Positions 53,261-63,579 of a stretch of 64,000 bases of DNA are shown here, one piece after another. Within the stretch, counting starts at the first letter, position 1, and each line of letters opens with the position of its first letter. This stretch comes from Mixophyes australis. Lineage: Eukaryota > Chordata > Amphibia > Anura > Limnodynastidae. The notes under the pieces are model-generated. The model was not told the DNA's origin, did no database searches, and saw only the letters and a program-made list of their open reading frames with translations. Where the stretch lies: contig JAVHZZ010000017.1 of the NCBI GenBank assembly GCA_036250195.1, positions 2,108,001-2,172,000 on the forward strand, written 5' to 3'. Position numbers and translations under genes: made by a program.

Positions 53261-56200
53261 CTACGTTCACTGTTTCTGCAGTCCCAAAAAATAGGAACTG
53301 CAATCTATATTACTACTTTCACTGTTTCTGCAGTCCCAAAAAATAGGAACTGCAATCTATATTACTACGTTCACTGTTTCTGCAGTCCCAAAAAATAGGA
53401 ACTGCAATCTATATTACTACGTTCACTGTTTCTGCAGTCCCAAAAAATAGGAACTGCAATCTATATTACTACGTTCACTGTTTCTGCAGTCCCAAAAAAT
53501 AGGAACTGCAATCTATATTACTACATTCACTGTTTCAGCAGTCCAAAAAATAGGAACTGCAATCTATATTACTACGTTCACTGTTTCTGCAGTCCCAAAA
53601 AATAGGAACTGCAATCTATATTACTACGTTCACTGTTTGTGCAGTCCAAAAAAATAGGAACTGCAATCTATATTACTACATTCACTGTTTCAGCAGTCCA
53701 AAAAATAGGAACTGCAATCTATATTACTACGTTCACTGTTTCTGCAGTCCCAAAAAATAGGAACTGCAATCTATATTACTAATTTCACTGTTTCTGTAGT
53801 CCCAAAAAATAGGAACTGCAATCTATATTACTACTTTCACTGTTGAAACAGTCCAAAAAATAGGAACTGCAATCTATATTACTACGTTCACTGTTTCTGC
53901 AGTCCCAAAAATAGGAACTGCAATCTATATTACTACGTTCACTGTTTCTGCAGTCCCAAAAAATAGGAACTGCAATCTATATTACTACGTTCACTGTTTA
54001 AGCAGTCCAAAAAAAAAAGAACTGCAATCTATATTACTACGTTCACTGTTTAAGCAGTCCAAAAAAATAGGAACTGCAATCTATATTACTACGTTCACGG
54101 TTTCTGCAGTCCCAAAAAATAGGAACTGCAATCTATATTACTACTTTCACTGTTTCTGCAGTCCCAAAAAATAGGAACTGCAATCTATATTACTACGTTC
54201 ACTGTTTAAGCAGTCCAAAAAAAAAAGAACTGCAATCTATATTACTACGTTCACTGTTTAAGCAGTCCAAAAAAATAGGAACTGCAATCTATATTACTAC
54301 GTTCACTGTTTCTGCAGTCCCAAAAAATAGGAACTGCAATCTATATTACTACGTTCACTGTTTCTGCAGTCCCAAAAAATAGCAACTGCAATCTATATTA
54401 CTACGTTCACTGTTTAAGCAGTCCAAAAAAAAAAAGAACTGCAATCTATATTACTACGTTCACTGTTTAAGCAGTCCAAAAAAATAGGAACTGCAATCTA
54501 TATTACTACTTTCACTGTTGAAGCAGTCCAAAAAATAGGAACTGCAATCTATATTACTACGTTCACTGTTTCTGCAGTCCCAAAAAATAGGAACTGCAAT
54601 CTATATTACTACGTTCACTGTTTCTGCAGTCCCAAAAAATAGGAACTGCAATCTATATTACTACGTTCACTGTTTAAGCAGTCCAAAAAAAAAAGAACTG
54701 CAATCTATATTACTACGTTCACTGTTTAAGCAGTCCAAAAAAATAGGAACTGCAATCTATATTACTACGTTCACTGTTTAAGCAGTCCAAAAAAAAAAGA
54801 ACTGCAATCTATATTACTACGTTCACTGTTTAAGCAGTCCCAAAAAAATAGGAACTGCAATCTATATTACTACGTTCACTGTTTCTGCAGTCCCAAAAAA
54901 TAGGAACTGCAATCTATATTACTACGTTCACTGTTGAAGCAGTCCAAAAAAATAGGAACTGCAATCTATATTACTACGTTCACTGTTTCTGCAGTCCCAA
55001 AAAATAGGAACTGCAATCTATATTACTACTTTCACTGTTTCTGCAGTCCCAAAAAATAGGAACTGCAATCTATATTACTACGTTTACTGTTTAAGCAGTC
55101 CAAAAAAATAGGAACTGCAATCTATATTACTACGTTCACTGTTTCTGCAGTCCCAAAAAATAGGAACTGCAATCTATATTACTACATTCACTGTTTCAGC
55201 AGTCCAAAAAATAGGAACTGCAATCTATATTACTACGTTCACTGTTTCTGCAGTCCCAAAAAATAGGAACTGCAATCTATATTACTACGTTCACTGTTTA
55301 AGCAGTCCAAAAAAAAAAGAACTGCAATCTATATTACTACGTTCACTCTTTAAGCAGTCCAAAAAAATAGGAACTGCAATCTATATTACTACGTTCACTG
55401 TTTCTGCAGTCCCAAAAAATAGGAACTGCAATCTATATTACTACTTTCACTGTTTCTGCAGTACCAAAAAACAGGAACTGCAATCTATATTACTACGTTC
55501 ACTGTTTCTGCAGTCCCAAAAAATAGGAACTGCAATCTATATTACTACGTTCACTGTTTGTGCAGTCCAAAAAAATAGGAACTGCAATCTATATTACTAC
55601 ATTCACTGTTTCAGCAGTCCAAAAAATAGGAACTGCAATCTATATTACTACGTTCACTGTTTCTGCAGTCCCAAAAAATAGGAACTGCAATCTATATTAC
55701 TACTTTCACTGTTGAAGCAGTCCAAAAAATAGGAACTGCAATCTATATTACTACGTTCACTGTTTCTGCAGTCCCAAAAAATAGGAACTGCAATCTATAT
55801 TACTACGTTCACTGTTTCTGCAGTCCCAAAAAATAGGAACTGCAATCTATATTACTACGTTCACTGTTTCTGCAGTCCCAAAAAATAGGAACTGCAATCT
55901 ATATTACTACGTTCACTGTTTGTGCAGTCCAAAAAAATAGGAACTGCAATCTATATTACTACATTCACTGTTTCAGCAGTCCAAAAAATAGGAACTGCAA
56001 TCTATATTACTACGTTCACTGTTTCTGCAGTCCCAAAAAATAGGAACTGCAATCTATATTACTACTTTCACTGTTTCTGCAGTCCCAAAAAATAGGAACT
56101 GCAATCTATATTACTACTTTCACTGTTGAAACAGTCCAAAAAATAGGAACTGCAATCTATATTACTACGTTCACTGTTTCTGCAGTCCCAAAAAATAGGA

Positions 56201-59200
56201 ACTGCAATCTATATTACTACGTTCACTGTTTCTGCAGTCCCAAAAAATAGGAACTGCAATCTATATTACTACGTTCACTGTTTAAGCAGTCCAAAAAAAA
56301 AAGAACTGCAATCTATATTACTACGTTCACTGTTTAAGCAGTCCAAAAAAATAGGAACTGCAATCTATATTACTACGTTCACTGTTTCTGCAGTCCCAAA
56401 AAATAGGAACTGCAATCTATATTACTACTTTCACTGTTTCTGCAGTACCAAAAAATAGGAACTGCAATCTATATTACTACGTTTACTGTTTAAGCAGTCC
56501 AAAAAAAAAAGAACTGCAATCTATATTACTACGTTCACTGTTTCTGCAGTCCCAAAAAATAGGAACTGCAATCTATATTACTACTTTCACTGTTGAAGCA
56601 GTCCAAAAAATAGGAACTGCAATCTATATTACTACGTTCACTGTTTCTGCAGTCCCAAAAAATAGGAACTGCAATCTATATTACTACGTTCACTGTTTCT
56701 GCAGTCCCAAAAAATAGGAACTGCAATCTATATTACTACGTTCACTGTTTAAGCAGTCCAAAAAAAAAAGAACTGCAATCTATATTACTACGTTCACTGT
56801 TTAAGCAGTCCAAAAAAATAGGAACTGCAATCTATATTACTACGTTCACTGTTTCTGCAGTCCCAAAAAATAGGAACTGCAATCTATATTACTACTTTCA
56901 CTGTTGAAGCAGTCCAAAAAATAGGAACTGCAATCTATATTACTACGTTCACTGTTTCTGCAGTCCCAAAAAATAGGAACTGCAATCTATATTACTACGT
57001 TCACTGTTTCTGCAGTCCCAAAAAATAGGAACTGCAATCTATATTACTACGTTCACTGTTTAAGCAGTCCAAAAAAAAAAGAACTGCAATCTATATTACT
57101 ACGTTCACTGTTTAAGCAGTCCAAAAAAATAGGAACTGCAATCTATATTACTACGTTCACTGTTTCTGCAGTCCCAAAAAATAGGAACTGCAATCTATAT
57201 TACTACTTTCACTGTTTCTGCAGTCCCAAAAAATAGGAACTGCAATCTATATTACTACGTTCACTGTTTCTGCAGTCCCAAAAAATAGGAACTGCAATCT
57301 ATATTACTACGTTCACTGTTTGTGCAGTCCAAAAAAATAGGAACTGCAATCTATATTACTACATTCACTGTTTCAGCAGTCCAAAAAATAGGAACTGCAA
57401 TCTATATTACTACGTTCACTGTTTCTGCAGTCCCAAAAAATAGGAACTGCAATCTATATTACTACTTTCACTGTTGAAGCAGTCCAAAAAATAGGAACTG
57501 CAATCTATATTACTACGTTCACTGTTTCTGCAGTCCCAAAAAATAGGAACTGCAATATATATTACTACGTTCACTGTTTCTGCAGTCCCAAAAAATAGGA
57601 ACTGCAATCTATATTACTACATTCACTGTTTCAGCAGTCCAAAAAATAGGAACTGCAATCTATATTACTACGTTCACTGTTTCTGCAGTCCCAAAAAATA
57701 GGAACTGCAATCTATATTACTACGTTCACTGTTTGTGCAGTCCAAAAAAATAGGAACTGCAATCTATATTACTACATTCACTGTTTCAGCAGTCCAAAAA
57801 ATAGGAACTGCAATCTATATTACTACGTTCACTGTTTCTGCAGTCCCAAAAAATAGGAACTGCAATCTATATTACTACTTTCACTGTTTCTGCAGTCCCA
57901 AAAAATAGGAACTGCAATCTATATTACTACTTTCACTGTTGAAACAGTCCAAAAAATAGGAACTGCAATCTATATTACTACGTTCACTGTTTCTGCAGTC
58001 CCAAAAAATAGGAACTGCAATCTATATTACTACGTTCACTGTTTCTGCAGTCCCAAAAAATAGGAACTGCAATCTATATTACTACGTTCACTGTTTAAGC
58101 AGTCCAAAAAAAAAAAGAACTGCAATCTATATTACTACGTTCACTGTTTAAGCAGTCCAAAAAAATAGGAACTGCAATCTATATTACTACGTTCACTGTT
58201 TCTGCAGTCCCAAAAAATAGGAACTGCAATCTATATTACTACTTTCACTGTTTCTGCAGTCCCAAAAAATAGGAACTGCAATCTATATTACTACGTTCAC
58301 TGTTTAAGCAGTCCAAAAAAAAAAGAACTGCAATCTATATTACTACGTTCACTGTTTAAGCAGTCCAAAAAAATAGGAACTGCAATCTATATTACTACGT
58401 TCACTGTTTCTGCAGTCCCAAAAAATAGGAACTGCAATCTATATTACTACTTTCACTGTTGAAGCAGTCCAAAAAATAGGAACTGCAATCTATATTACTA
58501 CGTTCACTGTTTCTGCAGTCCCAAAAAATAGGAACTGCAATCTATATTACTACTTTCACTGTTGAAGCAGTCCAAAAAATAGGAACTGCAATCTATATTA
58601 CTACGTTCACTGTTTCTGCAGTCCCAAAAAATAGGAACTGCAATCTATATTACTACGTTCACTGTTTCTGCAGTCCCAAAAAATAGGAACTGCAATCTAT
58701 ATTACTACGTTCACTGTTTAAGCAGTCCAAAAAAAAAAGAACTGCAATCTATATTACTACGTTCACTGTTTAAGCAGTCCAAAAAAATAGGAACTGCAAT
58801 CTATATTACTACGTTCACTGTTTCTGCAGTCCCAAAAAATAGGAACTGCAATCTATATTACTACTTTCACTGTTTCTGCAGTCCCAAAAAATAGGAACTG
58901 CAATCTATATTACTACGTTCACTGTTTCTGCAGTCCCAAAAAATAGGAACTGCAATCTATATTACTACATTCACTGTTTCAGCAGTCCAAAAAATAGGAA
59001 CTGCAATCTATATTACTACGTTCACTGTTTCTGCAGTCCCAAAAAATAGGAACTGCAATCTATATTACTACGTTCACTGTTTCTGCAGTCCCAAAAAATA
59101 GGAACTGCAATCTATATTACTACGTTCACTGTTTCTGCAGTCCCAAAAAATAGGAACTGCAATCTATATTACTACATTCACTGTTTCAGCAGTCCAAAAA

Positions 59201-59419
59201 ATAGGAACTGCAATCTATATTACTACGTTCACTGTTTCTGCAGTCCCAAAAAATAGGAACTGCAATCTATATTACTACGTTCACTGTTTGTGCAGTCCAA
59301 AAAAATAGGAACTGCAATCTATATTACTACATTCACTGTTTCAGCAGTCCAAAAAATAGGAACTGCAATCTATATTACTACGTTCACTGTTTCTGCAGTC
59401 CCAAAAAATAGGAACTGCA

Positions 59420-59960
59420 ATCTATATTACTAATTTCACTGTTTCTGCAGTCCCAAAAAATAGGAACTGCTATCTATATTACTACTTTCACTGTTGAAAC
59501 AGTCCAAAAAAAAAGGAACTGCAATCTATATTACTACGTTCACTGTTTCTGCAGTCCCAAAAAATAGGAACTGCAATCTATATTACTACTTTCACTGTTT
59601 CTGCAGTCCCAAAAAATAGGAACTGCAATCTATATTACTACGTTCACTGTTTAAGCAGTCCAAAAAAAAAAGAACTGCAATCTATATTACTACGTTCACT
59701 GTTTCTGCAGTCCCAAAAAATAGGAACTGCAATCTATATTACTACTTTCACTGTTGAAACAGTCCAAAAAAAAAGGAACTGCAATCTATATTACTACGTT
59801 CACTGTTTCTGCAGTCCCAAAAAATAGGAACTGCAATCTATATTACTACTTTCACTGTTTCTGCAGTCCCAAAAAATAGGAACTGCAATCTATATTACTA
59901 CGTTCACTGTTTAAGCAGTCCAAAAAAAAAAGAACTGCAATCTATATTACTACGTTCACT
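59420..59960. repeat. Five-monomer duplication near the right end of the array
   Basis: A gaaac monomer with an unusual A-run ending aaaaggaact occurs at 59,511 and 59,771, exactly 260 bp apart, with four intervening monomers in identical order. The copies part near 59,701 and 59,961, where one continues with a ctg-type and the other with an aag-type monomer. The final kilobase of the array has more sporadic changes (actatttt near 60,003, a longer A-run near 60,180, cgtccac near 60,931), as expected at an array edge that is homogenised less well. Confidence 0.7.
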
Positions 59961-61008
59961 GTTTAAGCAGTCCAAAAAAATAGGAACTGCAATCTATATT
60001 ACTATTTTCACTGTTGAAGCAGTCCAAAAAATAGGAACTGCAATCTATATTACTACGTTCACTGTTTCTGCAGTCCCAAAAAATAGGAACTGCAATCTAT
60101 ATTACTACGTTCACTGTTTCTGCAGTCCCAAAAAATAGCAACTGCAATCTATATTACTACGTTCACTGTTGAAGCAGTCCAAAAAAAAAAAGAACTGCAA
60201 TCTATATTACTACGTTCACTGTTTAAGCAGTCCAAAAAAATAGGAACTGCAATCTATATTACTACTTTCACTGTTTCTGCAGTCCCAAAAAATAGGAACT
60301 GCAATCTATATTACTACGTTCACTGTTTAAGCAGTCCAAAAAAAAAAGAACTGCAATCTATATTACTACGTTCACTGTTTAAGCAGTCCAAAAAAATAGG
60401 AACTGCAATCTATATTACTACGTTCACTGTTTCTGCAGTCCCAAAAAAATAGGAACTGCAATCTATATTACTACGTTCACTGTTTCTGCAGTCCCAAAAA
60501 ATAGGAACTGCAATCTATATTACTACGTTCACTGTTGAAGCAGTCCAAAAAAATAGGAACTGCAATCTATATTACTACGTTCACTGTTTCTGCAGTCCCA
60601 AAAAATAGGAACTGCAATCTATATTACTACTTTCACTGTTTCTGCAGTCCCAAAAAATAGGAACTGCAATCTATATTACTACGTTTACTGTTTAAGCAGT
60701 CCAAAAAAAAAAGAACTGCAATCTATATTACTACGTTCACTGTTTAAGCAGTCCAAAAAAATAGGAACTGCAATCTATATTACTACGTTCACTGTTTCTG
60801 CAGTCCAAAAAATAGGAACTGCAATCTATATTACTACGTTCACTGTTTAAGCAGTCCAAAAAAATAGGAACTGCAATCTATATTACTACGTTCACTGTTT
60901 CTGCAGTCCAAAAAAATAGGAACTGCAATCTATATTACTACGTCCACTGTTTAAGCAGTCCAAAAAACTGTGTGTGGTTTAGGGGTACGCTCTCTTGTGC
61001 TGCATATA

Positions 61009-61241
61009 ATGGAGTACAAAAATGTGCAGGATAAAGTAGGGAAAGATCAAGACCCACTTCCTCCTAATGCTGAAGCTGCTGCCACTAGTCATGACATAGA
61101 CGATGAAATGCCATCAACGTCGTCTGCCAAGGGCGATGCCCAATCTCCTAGTAGAATGTAAAATCCAAAAAGCAAAAGTTCACTACAATTAGTAAAAAAA
61201 GAAAATTCAAATCATCAGAGGAGAAACGTAAACTTGCCAAA
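61009..61241 (+). pseudogene. Degraded reading frame upstream of the hAT transposase
   Basis: An ATG at 61,009 opens a frame beginning MEYKNVQDKVGKDQDPLPP and rich in Ala, Ser, Asp and Pro; it ends at a TAA at 61,159-61,161. The frame can be extended upstream to 60,970 without an ATG. Another frame, in phase with the downstream transposase frame, is open from 61,155 and encodes a lysine-rich stretch (SKKRKFKSSEEKRKLAK) leading straight into the ATG at 61,242. The simplest reading is one ancestral coding segment broken by a net loss of one base (or gain of two) near 61,150-61,160. I recognise no BED zinc finger or other domain here. The basic stretch could be a nuclear-localisation-like signal. 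Whether the whole segment once encoded the N-terminus of the transposase or belonged to another element is unclear. Moderate confidence in the frame change, low in function. Confidence 0.5.
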
Positions 61242-62870
61242 ATGCCATTTACGACACGGAGTGGCAAGGAACGGATAAGGCCCTGGCCCGTGTTCATGAC
61301 TAGTGGTTCAGCTTCACCCAAGGATCTAAGCCCTCCTCCTCCCCACCCCTCTAAAAAATTAGCAGCATCATCAGTAACAGCATCTCCACAACGGCTGCTC
61401 GTGCCAAGGCAGGCAACGTTGTGTATCACAGGTTTTAGTAAGAGGCACAACGCTCACAACCTCTTAGAAAAACTGAGGGAAATAATCTCGGAGTGGCTTA
61501 CCCCACTTAGACTCTCGAGGGGATTTGTGGTGTCAGACAACGCCAGTAACATTGTGCGGGCATTACATATGGGCAATTTCCAGCATGTCCCATGTTTTGC
61601 CCACACCGTTAATTTGGTGGTGCAGCATTACCTCAAGAGTGACAGGGGTGTGCAGAAGATGCTTGCGGTGGCCCGCAAAATTGCTGGACACTTTCGGCAT
61701 TCTGCCAGTGCCTACCGCAGACTCGAGCAACATCCAAAAAGTCTGAACCTGCCCTGCCATCACCTCAAACAAGAGGTTGTGACGCGCTGGAACTCCACCC
61801 TCTATATGCTGCAGAGGATGGAGGAGCAGCAAAAGGCCATTCAGGCCTACACCGCCACCTACAACATAGGCAAAGGAGTGGGGATGCGCCTGAGTCAAGC
61901 GCAGTGGAGACTGATTTCCGTGTGGTGCAAGGTTCTGCAGCCGTTTGAACTTGCCACACGAGAAGTCAGTTCTGACACTGCCAGCTTGAGTCAGGTGATT
62001 CCCCTGATCAGGCTGTTGCAGAAGCAGCTGGAGAAAGTGAGGGAGGAGCTGGTAAACCATTGCGATTCCACCAAGCATGTAGCTCTTGTGGATGAAGCCC
62101 TTCGTACGCTTTGCCAGGATCCGCGGTTGGTCACTATTTTAAAGGCAGAGGAATACATTCTGGCCACCGTTCTCGCTCCTCGGTTTAAAGCGTATGTTTT
62201 GTCTCTGTTTCCGGCGGACACAAGTCTGCAGCGGTGCAAAGACCTGCTGGTCAGGAGATTGTCCTCTGAAGAGGACCGTGACATGCCAACAGCTCCACCC
62301 TCATTTTCTTCCACATCTGTGGCTGCGAGGAAAAAGCTCAGTTTTCCTAAAAGAGCCGCTGGCGGGGATGCTGATAACATCTGGGCCGGGCTGAAGGACC
62401 TGCCAACCATTGCAGACATGTCTACTGTTGCTGCATTGGATGCTGTCACAATAGAAAAAATGGTGGAGGATTATTTTGCTGACACCATCCAAATAGACAT
62501 GTCAGACAGTCCATATTGTTACTGGAAGGAAAAAAAGGCAGTTTGGAAGCCCCTGTACAAACTGCCTCTATTTTACCTGAGTTGTCCCCCCTCCAGTCTG
62601 TACTCGGAAAGAGTTTTTAGTGCAGCGGGGAACCTGGTCAGTGAGCGGCGAAGGAGGTTGCTTCCTCAGAACGTTGAAAAAATGATGTTCATAAAAATGA
62701 ATTATCAATTCCTCAATCAAGTACAGCACTGCCCTCCAGATACTACAGAGGGACCTGTGGTTGTGGAGTCCAGCGGAGACGAATTGATAATGTGTGAGGA
62801 GGAGGAAGTACACACTGTAGGGGGAGAGGAATCAGAGGTTGAGGATGAGGACGACATCTTGCCTCAGTAG
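61242..62870 (+). CDS. hAT (ZBED-like) transposase, N-terminally truncated, 542 aa
   Basis: hAT transposases are nuclear enzymes that cut and reinsert their element through an RNase H-like fold with a DDE triad. Visible here: SDNASN at residues 98-103 (D99, the likely second Asp); CFAHTVNL at 118-125; RWNSTLYML at 182-190; a helical Gln/Glu-rich stretch around 250-272; YILATVLAPRFK at 305-316, where relatives usually read LDPRFK, so a conserved Asp is Ala; the hAT dimerisation region at about 405-492 with SERVFSAAGN at 455-464 (E456, the likely catalytic Glu); and an acidic tail after 515. The family is usually 600-800 residues with an N-terminal BED finger and a TxDxWTS block holding the first Asp. 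Neither is present: residues 1-60 are a Pro/Ser/Lys-rich sequence and hAT similarity starts near residue 61. The start is the first in-frame ATG after the lysine-rich stretch; the frame is open back to 61,155. No promoter or AATAAA signal was seen. Probably inactive as an autonomous transposase; a domesticated role is possible but unsupported. Confidence 0.85.
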   Translation: MPFTTRSGKERIRPWPVFMTSGSASPKDLSPPPPHPSKKLAASSVTASPQRLLVPRQATLCITGFSKRHNAHNLLEKLREIISEWLTPLRLSRGFVVSDNASNIVRALHMGNFQHVPCFAHTVNLVVQHYLKSDRGVQKMLAVARKIAGHFRHSASAYRRLEQHPKSLNLPCHHLKQEVVTRWNSTLYMLQRMEEQQKAIQAYTATYNIGKGVGMRLSQAQWRLISVWCKVLQPFELATREVSSDTASLSQVIPLIRLLQKQLEKVREELVNHCDSTKHVALVDEALRTLCQDPRLVTILKAEEYILATVLAPRFKAYVLSLFPADTSLQRCKDLLVRRLSSEEDRDMPTAPPSFSSTSVAARKKLSFPKRAAGGDADNIWAGLKDLPTIADMSTVAALDAVTIEKMVEDYFADTIQIDMSDSPYCYWKEKKAVWKPLYKLPLFYLSCPPSSLYSERVFSAAGNLVSERRRRLLPQNVEKMMFIKMNYQFLNQVQHCPPDTTEGPVVVESSGDELIMCEEEEVHTVGGEESEVEDEDDILPQ

Positions 62871-62925
62871 AGCCTGTTTATTTTGTACAGGGAGAGATGA
62901 ATAGCTTTTTTGTTGTGGGGGCCCA

Positions 62926-62989
62926 AACAAACCAATCATTTCAGGCACAGTTGTTTGGTAGGCCCTGTCGCTGAAATGATTGGTTTGTT
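62926..62989. repeat. 19-bp perfect inverted repeat, copy 1
   Basis: The left arm AACAAACCAATCATTTCAG (62,926-62,944) is the exact reverse complement of the right arm at 62,971-62,989, with 26 nt between. After two mismatched positions the stem continues for four more pairs (acag/ctgt). It could be a subterminal inverted repeat or transposase-binding region of the element, or the arms of a small non-autonomous element. No target duplication was found to support the latter. Confidence 0.9.
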
Positions 62990-63098
62990 AAAGTGTGCAT
63001 GTCCTATACAAACAACATAAGGGTGGGTGGGAGGGCCCAAGGACAATTCCATCTTGCAACTCTTTTTATTCTTTGCCAGCTCTTTTTGTGGGGGTCCA

Positions 63099-63162
63099 AA
63101 CAAACCAATCATTTCAGGCACAGTTGTTTGGTAGGCCCTGTCACTGAAATGATTGGTTTGTT
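63099..63162. repeat. 19-bp perfect inverted repeat, copy 2
   Basis: This is the same structure as the one 173 bp upstream, with arms at 63,099-63,117 and 63,144-63,162. Both arms are unchanged although the loop-side bases (gtcg to gtca) and other parts of the duplicated unit differ. Arm conservation fits either functional constraint or simply a recent duplication. Confidence 0.9.
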
Positions 63163-63240
63163 AAAGTGGGCATGTCCTATTTCAACAACATAAGGGTGGG
63201 TGGGAGGGCCCAAGGACAATTCCATCTTGCAACTCTTTTA

Positions 63241-63330
63241 TTGCCATTATGTGACCATTTAACAGTCGTTTGCCATGAGCACAAAGTAAAACAAAATTAA
63301 AACAAATTCAACAAATTAAACCAAAAGTAA
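63241..63330. other. A/T-rich spacer, nothing recognised
   Basis: This stretch links the 173-bp duplication to the degenerate direct repeats. It is dominated by A-rich sequence (aaaacaaaattaaaac) and has no open frame or repeat I can name. An ATTAAA near 63,296 could be a weak polyadenylation signal for a transcript reading through the transposase, but nothing else supports that. Confidence 0.5.
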
Positions 63331-63337
63331 AATGCCC

Positions 63338-63379
63338 TGTCATAATCAAAAACAAGAGGTATTGACGTGCTTGAACTAC
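63338..63379 (+). pseudogene. Decayed transposase fragment, unit 1
   Basis: Read from 63,338 this gives C-H-N-Q-K-Q-E-V-L-T-C-L-N-Y, matching transposase residues 172-185 (C-H-H-L-K-Q-E-V-V-T-R-W-N-S). The conserved Arg-Trp pair is lost. Similarity stops at the end of the fragment, where unrelated sequence (tgtagtgtttataag) follows. It is a coding relic and not a gene. Confidence 0.65.
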
Positions 63380-63579
63380 TGTAGTGTTTATAAGTTAGAA
63401 ACACTACACTTGAAAGCTTGAGCCTTTAATAGAAAAAGTCACTCTTCATTGCACGAATATTTGCAACAGCGGCAATTTTGGGGTTAACAAAGTCAACAAA
63501 TAACACTTCGACCCTGTCTGTCTTTCACATACTTGATGGGATCTCAATGATGAATGCTCTGTACCATGGTCGTCTAAAT

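Larger units (their letters stand above)
1..60967. repeat. Satellite DNA array, 50-52 bp monomer, head to tail
   Basis: A continuous tandem array begins mid-monomer at the left edge and ends at the run of A before 60,968. The common monomer is 52 bp. It contains the near-invariant core GAACTGCAATCTATATTACT, then ac[g/t/a]ttcactgtt, a variable pair or triplet, CAGTCC(C) and 6-10 A, usually closed by TAGG. Monomers with TCC plus six A are 51 bp. Total length divided by about 51.8 gives roughly 1,170-1,180 copies. All monomers share one orientation; I saw no inversion and no inserted element. Copies with ctgcag contain a PstI site; copies with acgtt contain one CpG. Short stretches free of stops occur in it, but they are translated monomers, not genes. 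A centromeric or pericentromeric role is a reasonable guess from size and homogeneity, but nothing in the sequence proves it. No CENP-B box-like motif was recognised. Confidence 0.98.
62903..63240. repeat. Two-copy 173-bp tandem duplication in the transposon 3' region
   Basis: About 62,903-63,077 and 63,078-63,240 are direct copies with a steady offset of 173 bp: accaatcat at 62,931/63,104, gtcctat at 63,001/63,174, taagggtggg at 63,018/63,191. The copies differ by few substitutions (gcccaaac/gtccaaac, gtcgctg/gtcactg, gtgtgcat/gtgggcat, acaaacaac/ttcaacaac) and a small indel before gtggggg. Each carries the inverted repeat listed separately and a purine-rich G-run segment (gggtgggtgggaggg). 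Short stop-free stretches on both strands here are by-products of the repeat. The high similarity points to a fairly recent duplication, or to gene conversion. Confidence 0.9.

Noticed and set aside
57416..57607. Stop-free stretch of 63 codons on the minus strand
   Set aside because: Again satellite monomers read in reverse, arising from a local run of 51-bp units and a point change near 57,557.
1..60967. CRISPR array
   Set aside because: Period and palindromic ends are superficially similar, but there are no unique spacers: the whole unit repeats, copy number is over a thousand, and the neighbouring gene is a eukaryotic-type hAT transposase.
1..60967. CENP-B box in the monomer
   Set aside because: No monomer type contains the TTCG and CGGG elements with the needed spacing; the rare ttcgctg variant lacks the second half.
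61148..62813. Several minus-strand and alternative-frame open stretches of 61-171 codons under the transposase
   Set aside because: All overlap the 542-codon frame, which has clear family motifs. The overlapping products show no recognisable domain and follow from its base composition.
62936..63193. Two opposing open stretches of 61 and 66 codons
   Set aside because: They lie across the 173-bp duplication and its inverted arms, so each strand mirrors the other. No domain, and the frames exist because of repeat symmetry.
63290..63330. Polyadenylation site for the transposase
   Set aside because: Only an ATTAAA in a generally A-rich stretch; no AATAAA downstream of 62,870 and no clear GU-rich element, so I did not annotate it as a feature.
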